From assembly GCF_020497125.1 (NCBI RefSeq), contig NC_059080.1, positions 48,301,563 through 48,365,562 on the forward strand: 64,000 bases of DNA, given 5' to 3'. Made by a program: the position numbers and the translations under genes. A model generated the notes under the pieces. The model saw only the letters and a program-made list of their open reading frames with translations, was not told the DNA's origin and did not search any database. Each line of letters opens with the position of its first letter. Position 1 is the stretch's first letter. This document shows positions 12,195-23,530 of this stretch, in pieces. This DNA comes from Mauremys mutica (Eukaryota > Chordata > Testudines > Geoemydidae).

Positions 12195-12301
12195 CTGCAG
12201 ACTCGGCTGCAGTCCACAGAATCCCGCCTGTGCCGCTCAGAGCACGACCACAGCACAGAACTGGAGAACACTCTTATCCGCCTGGAGGAGGAGCAGCAGA
12301 G
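12195..12301 (+). CDS. CROCC2: CROCC2 exon 3 of 19 in window
   Basis: 107 bases, acceptor CTCTCCCAG, donor GTGAGG, ending with two bases of an Arg codon that exon 4 completes. The translation ends ENTLIRLEEEQQR, matching rootletin's ALIRLEEEQQRS region. A hAT-type MITE sits 87 bases beyond the donor. Confidence 0.88.
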
Positions 12302-12388
12302 GTGAGGCTGTCATCTGTGTCCAAGGAGCACCTGGGGGTCCTCGTTATCCCTTGTACAAAGGAAGGGAGAGAGCAGGTTACACTAGAG

Positions 12389-12800
12389 CAGCGGTTCTCA
12401 AACTGGGATCTGTGGGGCCCTGGGGGTCTGTGAGGGTACTCCAGGGGTCCACAAGTCATGTCTGGGATTACCAGCCCTGCTGATCAACTCCCCACTCCCT
12501 CTCAGTGCTTCCTGCACGCTGCTGAACAGCTGTTCCATGGCATGCAGGAGGCACTGGGAGGGAAGGGAAGGAGCAGGGATAGGCTGCGCTCGGGGGACAG
12601 GGCGGGAAGAGGAGGGGCAGGGGTGGAGCAGGGGTGGGGAGAGGTGGGGTAGGGTGGAACCTCGGGTGGAGTGGGGGCAGGGCCTGGGGCTGAATGGGGG
12701 TTGAACACCCCGGGCGAAAATTAGAAGCCGACTTGGGGGTCTGTGAAAAATTTTAAATCAAAATGGGAGACCTCGGGTTGCTAAAGTTTGAGAACTGCTG
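12389..12800. mobile_element. hAT-type MITE with perfect 8-bp target duplication
   Basis: Inverted ends CAGCGGTTCTCAAACT and (reverse complement of the right end) CAGCAGTTCTCAAACT match at 15 of 16 bases. CACTAGAG is repeated exactly at 12381-12388 and 12801-12808. The 8-base duplication and CAG ends are hallmarks of hAT (Charlie-like) elements. The 412-base interior has no transposase. Confidence 0.9.
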
Positions 12801-12808
12801 CACTAGAG

Positions 12809-13774
12809 CATTGCATAGAGCTGGGTGTTACTCAACTGCCATCTAATGGTAACAGCTTGCAGTCACCTGAGCTGGATTTGAACTGGGGACCTGGAGGCAA
12901 CAGGCTCTGTATCCCATTAGCTGTCCCTTGAACTCTCCAGCCCTAGCTGTAATTTTGGATGCAGGTGTGCAACATGTTTTCAGTTTGAGATTTCAGAGCC
13001 TGGCCATGTGGTGCAGCTTGGTGCTTTGATTTCTTTGCTCAATTCTTAGCTCTTTGCTATTCTCTGCAGCAGACGGATACACTCACATGTGTCTTTCCTC
13101 TCCTCCTGCACTGCAAAGCGGCTGGGGAGGTTGTTGTTGTCTGTGACTCAGCCCTGCTGTGATCTTGCCCAGGGAGCTGAGTCACCCAGCAAACGCAAAT
13201 GATGGGGGGTTGCTGTTCAGAATACCCCCACACATACAACAGTCTCCAACCAGATCCATCAGCCAGCACCCACCGAGATCCCTTTCTACCACCTGCTGCC
13301 CTGTAATCTCCAGCTATCAAAGGGCTCATCTTCAGAAACTAGGAGATGAAATAGTGGCTGTTTTGGAGGCATTGTGGGGGCCAGTCCTGCGCATATTCCT
13401 ACTAGGCACCATGCTCAAGTGCCGCCTTTCTCAGTGTGTTTTCACCCAGGATCCCAGATCTATCTGTGGTTTCTTGCTGGGACCCATCAAGATGTGGGGT
13501 TGTGTCTGTGGTGGGGCTGTAGCAAGGTTCCCTGGGTGGAGTTTGGATGGGCTGCTGGTGGGAGGTGGCAGAAGGGAGGTCCTGGGGGATCCTGAGATGA
13601 GAGAGTTTAGCAGATGGAGGAGGCACCTAGAGAGCATTGGGAAGCATGAGCCAGCACAGGATGTGGTTACCCATTCATAAATGGGGTGTGTCATGCTGCA
13701 GACACATAGCGCAGGGGGCCTGAGGTCTGCCCTGTTCCCTGCTGCTTTCGGAAACGACTTCAGGGCATTGATTT
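12809..13774. other. Intron, nothing recognised
   Basis: Open frame 13159-13680 (+) has no coiled-coil character, lacks suitable splice sites and resembles no domain I know. A tRNA-like TTTGAACTGGGGACC word near 12876 may be a SINE scrap. Confidence 0.45.
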
Positions 13775-14208
13775 AAATGTATACGGGGTTTGGAGTGATG
13801 GTTGTCTCTGTGCCAATGTGGGGTTTGGGGTGACTTCTCTCCCCATGCCAGAGTGGGGTTCAGGGTGCCGCTGACTTCAGTCCCCCTGCTGATGTTGGGT
13901 TTAGGATAACCCATGACTGATGTCGCTGTGAGGATCTGGAGTTTGGGGTGACCGCTGACCGCTGTCCCCATGCAGATGCGAGGTTTGGGATGACTGCTGT
14001 CCCTGTGCCCAGGCAGGGTTTGGGGTGACCGCTGACTGCTGTCCCCATGCCGATGTTTGTTTGGGGTGAAAGCTGACTCTGCTCCCCATGCTGATGCAGG
14101 GTTTGGGGTGACATCTGTCTGACTGCTCTCCCTGTGCTGATGGGAGGTTTGGGGCGACTGCTCTCCCCATGCTGATGGGCGGTTTGGGGCGACTGCTCTC
14201 CTCATGTC
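13775..14208. repeat. Minisatellite, about 45 bp irregular unit
   Basis: Tandem variants of GGTTTGGGGTGACCGCTG followed by CTGTCCCCATGCTGATG, about ten units with deletions. The long minus-strand frames (for example 14205-13675) are translations of the repeat. Confidence 0.8.
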
Positions 14209-15186
14209 ATACTGCTGCTTGTGGGATGTGCAGAGATGGGTCCCGTTGGAAAGGTGCTGCAGGCAGGGTGTTCTGACCTCAGCTCCAGAATGTGCTCCTT
14301 CCTTGGCCCCGCGGAGTCAGGATCTGTGAGCCTCTCAGGCCCACTGCAGAGCCTGGCTCTTTCCTCAGGCACTTGAGGATAAAGATGTCTTTCTAAAAAT
14401 GTGCTCTAGCTCAACTGGAAGTCGTGGGCTTGCTGCAGGAATCACTGTGTGAGCTGCTCAGGCCTGTGCTCTGCAAGAGTTAGATTAGATAGCACGACGC
14501 TCCCTTCTGGCCTCAGTGTCTATACATCTGTGAGGACGCAGCTCTCAGGCTAGCTGAGGGATCCCAAGTTGGGTCGTTGTCTGAGCTGTGGCCACTCCAT
14601 TTAGTTCTACGAATAGTGTAATATTTGTATACAGGCCCCTGAAAAGGGGATGGTGTTTCTCAATTGTAGCCCAAAGAAATTAATTCTCATAATGAGATGG
14701 GGATGATCATTCCCTACTTCCCAGGGCTGAAGGGAGGAGCAATGTGTTAATGTTCATACAGTGCTTTGAGAAATGCAGTGCTCTATACAGGTGCTAAGCA
14801 TTATTATTGCCTGATGTCCTCTGACTGTGTGGCCATTAGCTCAGGCCCACTCAAAGGGCCTGGAACGGTAAGTGCAGTGAAATAGGTTTGGCGTCGCCAC
14901 ACCTTTGCTTCTGAAGGATGGTCTGTTGCAGGAGCAGCACATGCCACACAGCTGTGCTCTGGAGATCAGAATCCAAGGCATGGAGACTATTCTCTTCATC
15001 TCCTTCCATAGGAGGGTAAATGTCCAATGGACTGAGCCTGGAGACAGAGTGTCCCACGCAGGAGAGGGTGTTCCTGCTACTGGGGCAGGATTGCTGGAGC
15101 ACAGGGAGTACCTGGAGATCGGAGCTGCCCTCTACTGCCAGTGCCGCAGTGCTGGGGAAACCAATGTCTGGCTTGTTCTGCCTTAG
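14209..15186. other. Intron with old CR1 tail and MIR-like scraps
   Basis: 14455-14530 resembles an old CR1 3' end (TTAGATTAGATAGCACGACG, CCCTTCTGGCC). 14685-14815 resembles the 3' half of a MIR (AATGAGATGGGGATGATC to AGCATTATTATTG). The remainder is unrecognised. Confidence 0.45.
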
Positions 15187-15352
15187 GAGCACCAGCCTTT
15201 CCCAGATGAACATGCTGCTGCGGGAACAGCTGGACCAGATGAAATGCTCCAATCAGAGACTGGCTGGGGAGCTAGAGAAGGCAACATCAGACCTGCACAG
15301 GCTGAGAGGCGAGCTAGAGCAGAGAGCATCCCAGTGGGGCAACAGCAGGGGG
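15187..15352 (+). CDS. CROCC2: CROCC2 exon 4 of 19 in window
   Basis: 166 bases, acceptor CTGCCTTAG. The donor is in a run of six G followed by TGAGT; GT at 15353 keeps phase 0. Contains SQMNMLLREQLDQMK, equivalent to rootletin's QVNAMLREQLDQ. Because the donor lies in a G run, the last one or two codons depend on which G is used, but only GGG|GTGAGT preserves the frame into exon 5. Confidence 0.88.
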
Positions 15353-15595
15353 GTGAGTCCTTCTGCTGGGCATTGTGGTTTGTTTTTTTATTGTTGACTT
15401 CAGGGAGTGATGCCAGTTTAGACCAGCTGGGGGCCTGGCCCCCTGACGTCAATGGAGCTGTGCCAATTTGCACCAGCTCCATTTCTAAATCTGCCCATGT
15501 AGCCTGGTACTAGTCTAGCTTAAACACAGCAGGGTGGGTCAAAGAGGGTGACTTCCCTGGAGCTGAGAGCTGAACGTTCTGTTCTAGAGCCAGTG

Positions 15596-15960
15596 CAGTT
15601 TAATAGATGTATTAATGACTTGGCGGGGGGTGCAGACCAGTGAGGGACACAGTCTGCAGATGACACGCAGTTATTTAGGGCAGTGAGGAGCAGAGAGCAA
15701 CGTCAGAGAGACCCGAAGAAGCCAGGGGAGTGGGCAGCGCAATGGGGGATGAAAAACAGTGCTGATAAATACAAAGTGATGTACATTGGGGGGAAGATGG
15801 AACGGCGCGTACACCTTGCAGGGTTCTCCATTAACTGTATCCACTCGGGAAAGGGGGCTGGACGTCACTGCTGACAACTCAATGGAAACTTAGTTCAGTG
15901 TGCCATGGGGGTGCACACACACCGAGTTAGGCTGCAGAAGGGACGTGATGGAGCCTGGGC
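15596..15960 (+). mobile_element. Ancient CR1 fragment
   Basis: TTAATAGATGTATTAATGAC, then GTCTGCAGATGACACGCAG and AAATACAAAGTGATGTACAT, follow the order of the CR1 RT region (FINDL, FADDT, KCKVMH) but with many stops. Much older than the neighbouring copy at 16.7 kb. Confidence 0.65.
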
Positions 15961-16051
15961 CTCAGCCATGGCACTCCCTTGGTAAACTCCTGAATTCTGA
16001 GACATCACCTCTGCCCTCACAACCCATCATGTTCTGCTCTTATTTCCTCAG

Positions 16052-16158
16052 AGCTCTGGCATATACTTAAGCAATGAGCACAGCGGGATCCTGCTGCTAT
16101 GGCGCCAAGCTGCCACGCTGCGCAGTAACTTGGCGGAGCTGCGTGCCACAGCAGAGCG
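16052..16158 (+). CDS. CROCC2: CROCC2 exon 5 of 19 in window
   Basis: 107 bases, acceptor TTTCCTCAG, donor GTGAGT, phase 0 to 2. Encodes SNEHSGILLLWRQAATLRS. The SNEHS..LLLWRQ core is conserved in rootletin and is one of the few non-repetitive landmarks in the coiled coil. A degraded CR1 fragment lies before it and a recent CR1 insertion follows at about 16.7 kb. Confidence 0.9.
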
Positions 16159-16347
16159 GTGAGTACTGCCTGGGCGATGTTCTGCTGGGAGATTTCCCCA
16201 CTATCCCTGATGGCCCTGTAGGTGGAAGCAGGAAGATGACGAGTGTGTGGATCTCGATAGCTGGTTCCAGCGCCGGCTCTGAGTAACAGGGCCCTAACCT
16301 GAATCCCCTCTAGAGGGTATGTAAATCTGATCCCGGGGACTGCCAAA

Positions 16348-16760
16348 GATGAAACGATACCAGCTAACCACAGCCAGAGGGTCCTTGGATCTCTCAGCTG
16401 ACCTAAGCAAAGTCAGAAAGTGCCTGTGCCAACTAGGCATGATCTCTGCAGCAAGTTCCCGGGATGATAGCTGCACAGCTGTAACGATGCAGCCTCTGGT
16501 GGAACACTACTGAGAGTATCAATTAAGCTGTCATGGGATAAAAGGAAAGGTGAAAAGATGAAACGATACCAGCTAACCACAGCCAGAGGGTCCTTGGATC
16601 TCTCAGCTGACCTAAGCAAAGTCAGAAAGTGCCTGTGCCAACTAGGCATGATCTCTGCAGCAAGTTCCCGGGATGATAGCTGCACAGCTGTAACGATGCA
16701 GCCTCTGGTGGAACACTACTGAGAGTATCAATTAAGCTGTCATGGGATAAAAGGAAAGGT
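16348..16760 (+). repeat. 209-bp tandem duplication at a CR1 5' junction
   Basis: The block beginning GATGAAACGATACCAGCTAA at 16348 recurs at 16557, period 209. The two copies look identical for about 204 bases. The unit includes the first bases of the CR1 (GATAAAAGGAAAGGT), so the duplication arose after the CR1 inserted. Confidence 0.85.
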
Positions 16761-17957
16761 CCTTTCATGGATTGAGAACTGGTTAAAGGACAGGGAACAA
16801 AGGGTAGGAATTAATGGTAAATTCTCAGAATGGAGAGGGGTAACTAGTGGTGTTCCCCAAGGGTCAGTCCTAGGACCAATCCTATTCAATTTATTCATAA
16901 ACGATCTGGAGAAAGGGGTAAACAGTGAGGTGGCAAAGTTTGCAGATGATACTAAACTGCTCAAGATAGTTAAGACAAAAGCAGATTGTGAAGAACTTCA
17001 AAAAGATCTCACAAAACTAAGTGATTGGGCAACAAAATGGCAAATGAAATTGAATGTGGATAAATGTAAAGTAATGCACATTGGAAAAAATAACCCCAAC
17101 TATACATACAACATGATGGGGGCTAATTTAGCTACAACGAGTCAGGAAAAAGATCTTGGAGTTATCATGGATAGTTCTCTGAAGATGTCCACGCAGTGTG
17201 CAGAGGCGGTCAAAAAAGCAAACAGGATGTTAGGAACCATTAAAAAGGGGATAGAGAATAAGACTGAGAATATATTATTGCCCTTATATAAATCCATGGT
17301 ACGCCCACATCTCGAATACTGTGTACAGATGTGGTCTACTCACCTCAAAAAAGATATTCTAGCACTAGAAAAGGTTCAGAAAAGAGCAACTAAAATGATT
17401 AGGGGTTTAGAGAGGGTCCCATATGAGGAAAGATTAAAGAGGCTAGGACTCTTCAGTTTGGAAAAGAGAAGACTAAGGGGGGACATGATAGAGGTATATA
17501 AAATCATGAGTGATGTTGAGAAAGTGGATAAGGAAAAGTTATTTACTTATTCCCATAATACAAGAACTAGGGGTCACCAAATGAAATTAATAGGCAGCAG
17601 GTTTAAAACAAATAAAAGGAAGTTCTTCTTCACGCAGCGCACAGTCAACTTGTGGAACTCCTTACCTGAGGAGGTTGTGAAGGCTAGGACTATAACAATG
17701 TTTAAAAGGGGACTGGATAAATTCATGGTGGCTAAGTCCATAAATGGCTATTAGCCAGGATGGGTAAGAATGGTGTCCCTAGCCTCTGTTCGTCAGAGGA
17801 TGGAGATGGATGGCAGGAGAGAGATCACTTGATCATTGCCTGTAAGGTTCACTCCCTCAGGGGCACCTGGCATTGGCCACTGTCGGTAGACAGATACTGG
17901 GCTAGATGGACCTCTGGTCTGACCCGGTACGGCCTTTCTTATGTTCTTATGTTCTTA
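16745..17957 (+). mobile_element. CR1 LINE, 5'-truncated, recent chelonian subfamily
   Basis: Begins inside RT (GGTCCTTTCATGGATTGAG), runs through the palm and C-terminus and ends in GGCTAGATGGACCTCTGG and a TTCTTATGTTCTTATGTTCTTA tail. It has few lesions, which suggests a young insertion. Confidence 0.92.
16930..17754 (+). pseudogene. CR1 reverse transcriptase C-terminal part
   Basis: 274 codons open from [16 protein letters not shown] to the natural CR1 stop after [11 protein letters not shown]. Upstream bases encode [15 protein letters not shown] in another stretch, so the palm is present but the N-terminal RT and endonuclease were never copied. Not an active element. Confidence 0.88.
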
Positions 17958-17989
17958 TCAGCTCAGGACAAATTGCTTAGAGCAGTGCA

Positions 17990-19019
17990 GTAACAGCCCA
18001 AAGCTGGAGTTCCTTTACTATTAAGGCAAACCAAACCAGCCAAACAGAGAGGACTTTGGTTATACCCCACTGGCTAACTAGAAGTCATACAAGCAATTCC
18101 CTCAGATACTCCAGTTCCCTTGTATCACCACTAGCACCGCTCCTTATGAGGATGAATGGTTATGAAAACCAATAATCCAGTAAAAGAAAAAGGGTTCTCT
18201 CAATCCCAAAGGACCAAGCCCCAGGCCCAGATCAATATACCAATTAGACCTTACCCACAAATCACACTGTTGCCAATCCTTTAGAATCTAAAATCTAAAG
18301 GTTTATTCATAAAAAGAAAGAAATATAGATGAGAGTTAAAACTGGTTAACTGGAATCAATTACATACAGCAATGGCAAAGTTCTTGGTTCAGGCCTGTAG
18401 CAATGATGGAATAAGCTGCAGGCTCAAATCAAGTCTCTGGAGTATATCCACAACTTGGATGGGTCATTCAGTCCTTTGTTCAGAGCTTCAGTTTGTAGCA
18501 AAGTTCCTCCAGAGGTAAGAAGTAGGATTGAAGACAAAATTGAGATGATGCAGCTGCCTTTTATAGTCCTTTTGCCATGTGACTTGTGCTTTCTTTGTTC
18601 CAAAGACAAGCTGTCCATCACATGGCATGGAAAAACCTTAGAGTTCTGTCCATAGGCATGTTCCTGCATGCCTTGCTGAGTCACAAGGTGTATCTGCTTC
18701 TTTCAGTGGGTCAGTTGTATAGCTGATGGTCCTTAATTGGCCATCAAGCAGGCTAGGCAGTGCTGACGCCAAATTGTCTGGGGTGTCACCCAGAAGCGTA
18801 GCACAAGTTTGACATACAGATAGTATAGAGCCAATACTTATAACTTTAAATACAAAAATGATACATGCATACAGATAGCATAATCATAACCAGCAAACCA
18901 TAACCTTTTCATTGACACCTTACGTGACCTCCTTTGTACAATATTTGGTGCCACTATAGGACCTTGGTTGCAACAATGATCTATATGGTCACAGTTCATA
19001 TTAATAACGTCTCAACAGC
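17990..19019 (-). mobile_element. LTR-like element, probable minus orientation
   Basis: About 1 kb of AT-rich sequence that follows the CR1 tail. It has a reverse-strand TATAAAAGG-type box near 18560 (TTTTATAG on +) and an A-rich tract like reversed polyadenylation signals (TTTATTCAT near 18302). It ends near GTCTCAACA. Clean TG/CA ends and a target duplication were not found. Confidence 0.45.
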
Positions 19020-19229
19020 CAGACAGGGGATTGAGCTTCCAAAGGAGAGGCACTGGATCTGGTGCCCCCAGGAAGTGAGTCATGCCAGGCTGTCCTGAGT
19101 AGGTTTCCATTGCTGGGGCCCTGGTAGTTTCTGGGAAGAGGCTCAGACAGCTGTTGGCTGGCTGGGTGCTAGGAGCCCTGGCTGGGCTTTCAGGTGATGC
19201 TCTCTAAAACCACAAGGATTTCTGTGTGA

Positions 19230-19493
<264 letters not shown>

Positions 19494-19617
19494 TGAAGAT
19501 GTGATGGGACCTAGTGAGCCAGTGGGGTAATCCTTGGAGAGGTCTCCAACTGGGGTCGTGTTCCGGCTCCCTGCCTCTGGCTTTTCCTAAGAGCTTCCAA
19601 GGAATGGCCAGCTGCAG

Positions 19618-19745
19618 AGCTGATGTAAATTGGTGTAACTCCATTGAAGCCCATGGATCAGCTCCCCAGCGGGTGTAAATCAGCATAGCTCTGTTGAAGC
19701 TAAAATGCCCAGTCATCGGTTGGTGTCAGTTCTTTTAGCATCATT
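19618..19745. repeat. Palindromic GTGTAAAT repeat, two tandem subunits
   Basis: GATGTAAATTGGTGTAACTC and GGGTGTAAATCAGCATAGC stand in tandem about 53 bases apart. They belong to the same family as 62783-62966. Confidence 0.5.
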
Positions 19746-21225
19746 GATGTCAGTGGGACCCAGGGGGCTGGGCTGATTTAGAACAACTGAGGATCTGAGT
19801 TCAGAAAGCAAAATCTCCTCTCACCCAAGGAAAAGGTGCTCTGCCCAGGGCAGGAGGGGTTCCACTTCAGGGGCATGGTGGAGCTGCCTGGGACTGACTC
19901 TAACTAAAATCAAACACCAAACCCTCCTTTGATCCTGTTGTTTTCATCATCCTGTTGTTTTAAATAACCAACACAGATTGAAAGGGGAAGGGGGGCAGCG
20001 GTTCACACTGCAGGCAGGCGTGGGAGTGATCTTGGCTGCACTCTGCATGTAAATAATGCCACTGGTCTGTCAAGGATTCTTCTGAGATGCTGATCACTAG
20101 GTTAGACCCAGGAAACAAGTCAGTGACAGGATGCGATCTCATCCCCTCCCCCTCTTTCAATGGCATGTTTTGGGGACCCAAGGTGAACTTGCAGAGGCCA
20201 AGTGGGCCATATAACCACTATACCTAGGTAGACAGGTTGTGATGCATTAATGGAACCCGACTTCTGCTCAAAGTGATGCAGCCACGAACAGATTAAACCC
20301 ACAGAAGTGTTTTCTAAGAAGTAAAAGGCCCCAAACTAGAGAAAATAAACACCCCGAATCCATTGGTTAGAAGCTGAAAGCCAGAGCTGATCTGGATGAC
20401 TGCAGAGCCCTCCCCGACTGCAGAGCCCCAGGGGGACAGCTGTCCAGTCAGGAGTGGGTTTTGTATCCAGGTCAGGGTTGGGATCACCAGTGGAGCTCTG
20501 AGGGGAAGCCTAAGACTGAAAGGTGTTGGGCCCAATCCTGCCACTGACCCAAAGCTCGTGTGGAACGCTGCTAAAGCCAATGGATGGCTCTATGCTAGCC
20601 CAGAAGCCTACCCACGCCCAACAAATTGTGGGGTTGGGGCCTTTGAGACAACGTTCCCCTCCCATTCTCAGCCAGCCAGGCCAGGGCTCCCAAGCTTAGG
20701 GAAAGAGAGTGAAGAATGATATTGGCTGCAGCTTCTTCTTATTCCTCTGATATTGATGTTGAGAAATGTGCTAGAAAAATAACTCAGTAAACACCATGGA
20801 ATATTTAACACACTTCTTCTCATGTTCCTGGAAATGACACAGTAGATACCCTGGAAATAGCATTCTGTGGCCCAGGAGGTTGTTGTTCAGCAGAATTATG
20901 GTAAATCAGTGACAAATTTCCCAGCTGTGTAAAGCTTTAACTCTCCTCATTCCACCCTCCCTTCCTATCGCTCAACGATTCTCCTGGCTTGGTGCCTCTT
21001 GGGTTCAGGTCATTACCTCTGAAATGTGTCAGGTGTTCACCCCATCCATCCAGTTCCTGTGTGTAGATCTCGTCGTGTACGAGCAGCTGTTCTCTGCATT
21101 GAACTGTCTCTGAATGCCCTGGAGGGACTGAAAGGTGCTGGGGAAATGTCAGCTTTGCCATTGAGCCCCTGATGCTTTCTTCACTCTGCTCAACCTGCTC
21201 TCTGTGCCCGGCTTGTATCTTTCAG
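19746..21225. other. Intron, nothing recognised
   Basis: Low-complexity and unique text. No exon with matching phase was found between exons 6 and 7, and the frame joins directly without one. Confidence 0.5.
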
Positions 21226-21322
21226 GATAACAGAACTGACTGCTTTAGGACAGAAACTTAAAGAACAGAATGCAAAGAAAGAGAAGACCATCTCTGCTCT
21301 AAAACTGGACATTCAGAAACTG
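21226..21322 (+). CDS. CROCC2: CROCC2 exon 7 of 19 in window
   Basis: 97 bases, acceptor GTATCTTTCAG, donor GTACAC (a weaker donor than the usual GTAAGT or GTGAGT). It completes an Arg codon from exon 6 and gives ITELTALGQKLKEQN and onward for 32 codons to phase 0. A CA/CT microsatellite lies directly downstream in the 153-base intron. Confidence 0.85.
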
Positions 21323-21362
21323 GTACACATATCCACAAACTCCTCTCTCTCAATTAGTCAAT

Positions 21363-21363
<1 letters not shown>

Positions 21364-21424
<61 letters not shown>
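21364..21424. repeat. CA/CT microsatellite
   Basis: A CA run passes directly into a CT run, about 60 bases, inside the 153-base intron between exons 7 and 8. The CT part also supplies pyrimidines upstream of the exon 8 acceptor. Confidence 0.95.
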
Positions 21425-21426
<2 letters not shown>

Positions 21427-21475
21427 GAACTTTCCGTATGTTCATCACTAAGAAACCACTTCTCTTTGAACACAG

Positions 21476-21565
21476 GAAATCATTAAAACTGGAGAGCTAC
21501 TGGAGGTGCAGGACCTGAAAGATGAAAGTGAATCTTTGCAGCGAATCATGAACAGCATCACACAG
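21476..21565 (+). CDS. CROCC2: CROCC2 exon 8 of 19 in window
   Basis: 90 bases, 30 codons, phase 0/0, acceptor TTGAACACAG, donor GTGTGC. Encodes EIIKTGELLEVQDLKDESES and continues to MNSITQ. It links the first long coiled coil to the low-complexity linker of exon 9. The acceptor tract is weak but the frame is unbroken. Confidence 0.8.
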
Positions 21566-21591
21566 GTGTGCTATTTCACTCACAGCAAAGT

Positions 21592-21745
21592 GCAAGGATG
21601 TGGCTAAGGCACTCGCCTTGGACTTGGAAGATCTGCATTCAAGTCCCTGCTGTGCCATAGACTTCCTGGGTGACCGTGGACAAGTCACTTAGCCTCTCTG
21701 TGCTTCAGTTCCCTATCTGTAAAATGTGGATGCCCTGTTTCAAAA
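21592..21745 (+). mobile_element. MIR-like SINE
   Basis: tRNA-like head (GCACTCGCCTTGGACTTG, GATCTGCATTCAAGTCC) followed by the core words GTGACCGTGGACAAGTCACT and CTCTCTGTGCTTCAGTT. Old copy. Confidence 0.6.
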
Positions 21746-22354
21746 GGTTGCTCAGCTACTACAGTAATGGGAGCCATGTGTACCTTAGATCAATAGAGAA
21801 CTAAATCCAGTAAGGGCCCCTTATGTCTATATTGTGAATGGTTTTAATTTGGTGATTCAGACCATATGGCTCAATAGTGGAAATTTGATGACTAATTGTG
21901 TATTAAAAACAACAGTCTAGTTGATGGTACAGGTTCTTTGCTTACCCATGTGTCGGAAAGGAGTATGTCAGGTATCTAAGAGAAGGCACTAGAGCAGAGT
22001 TGTTAGTACAGGTTCTGTTATTGTACACTTTGTTCTTCTGAAATTTGACTCAGTGATTGTCTGAAATCAAACCTCCCATCTGGTGCTCAGCTCATGCTGT
22101 TGTTAATCTCATGCATGCACTATGTCGTTCCACAGCTCTTCAGGCTCTGATTGTCAGTCTCGTTTCTAGAGCTGGTGCTTGCTTTTGTAACAATAGGCCG
22201 TGATTCAGCAAAGCACTTAAGCGTGGGCTTAAGTCCCATTGACTGCACTGGTATTTAATGACTTTGCTGAATTGGGGCCATCGTAGTGACGCTCTTATGC
22301 AGGCACCAGTCACAATTTCAACAGCTGTCCATGGAACCCTAGCATAGGAACTCT

Positions 22355-22575
22355 ATGAGGCAGTGTTGCCTAGTGCATAAAGCACTGGACTAGGACTCAG
22401 AAGACCTGGCTTCTATTCCTAGCTTTGCCACTGACTGGTTGGGAAACCTTAGGCAAGTCCCTGTCTCATTCTCAGCCTCAGTTTCCCCATCTATACAATG
22501 GAGATAATGATACTAATCTCCTTGGGAAAGTGATTTGAAATCTCTGAATGAAAAGAACTAGGCATTATTATTTTG
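22355..22575 (+). mobile_element. MIR-like SINE, fairly complete
   Basis: Shows tRNA-like head, core (CTTAGGCAAGTCCCTGTCTC, CAGTTTCCCCATCTATACA) and tail ending GGCATTATTATTT. Best preserved of the MIR-like copies here. Confidence 0.65.
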
Positions 22576-23314
22576 AGCTGCCCATCTAGCAAAGCTACAG
22601 ATGACTTTATGCATGTATAATTGTGTGCCTAACTGAGGGCCTCCGGACTATGGATGTTACTGGGAGTTGCAGATGCTCAGCGTGTCTCGTGATCGGGTGC
22701 TGAGAGCGCGGTTAGGTTGGCAATTGGGCATGCAGAATCTCTTATCTCCATGTGCACTGGACACTAACGTTGCTCCTGGTTTGGGTGCACAGTTCTCTTC
22801 ACCGCTTGTGTTTGTTTTGGGGCTAAAGTGCATTTCCTGATGGTGTAGCCAAGGTCAACATTTTCAAATGTGGAGCCCCAAGAGCTGGGCACTAATTACA
22901 TAGGGCCTGATGCAGGAAACCATTTCAGCACATGCTTCACTTTAAGGTCATTGACTTCATGTACTTAAAGTTAAGCACATGCTTATGTGCTTTCCTGGAC
23001 CAGGTCCTTCTGTAGGCCGCAAGTGCTCATGTCAGAACCAAATTAGGCTGGTTAGTGCCTAGGTCAGCACGGAGATGTCTACAATAGCGATCTGCGTTTA
23101 AATAGCTTTGAGGTCCTCCCATTCAGAAATACTGAGCATCCTCAGCTCCCACAGCTGTCAGCAGGAATGGGGGTTCTCGGCACTCGGGGCCTCATTTCAG
23201 GCCTCCCACTTGGCAGTGGTGGCTGGGTTGCTCCAGTATAGCTGGGAGGTTGAGTGCAGAAGATAACGGCAGTTTGGCTTTGTTGGGATTAACCCTCCAT
23301 CCTTCTCTCTCCAG
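22576..23314. other. Intron, nothing recognised
   Basis: Contains short palindromic words (TGACTTCATG) typical of dispersed sauropsid repeats but no element I can delimit. Confidence 0.4.
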
Positions 23315-23530
23315 CTGGCTCTGGCCGATGCTGAGAGTGCAGGGCCCTTCTCACTGGACAGCGTGAGGGCAACAGGTGCAGAAGACCTTGGCAGACAAAC
23401 CTCTCCTTTGCGCTCTAGCTCTTCACATCACCGGCGGGCGTCGCCATCCCGCGCCCACTCCCCGTTGCACCAGGATGCTGTGCTGCAAGCCGTGCAGAGT
23501 GCCCTCCAGAGGCGACAGCAGCGTGAGCAG
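23315..23530 (+). CDS. CROCC2: CROCC2 exon 9 of 19: Ser/Pro/Arg linker
   Basis: 216 bases, 72 codons, phase 0/0, acceptor CTCTCTCCAG, donor GTGAGG. After a short helical start the translation becomes a Ser/Pro/Arg/His linker (HHRRASPSRAHSPLHQD) and returns to coil at VQSALQRRQQREQ. Rootletin and CROCC2 carry a comparable SP/RS-rich break here. The repeated S-P and R-x-x-S motifs are candidate phosphorylation sites (inference). Confidence 0.9.

Noticed and set aside
13675..14205. 176-codon minus-strand frame
   Set aside because: Translation of the 13.8-14.2 kb minisatellite.
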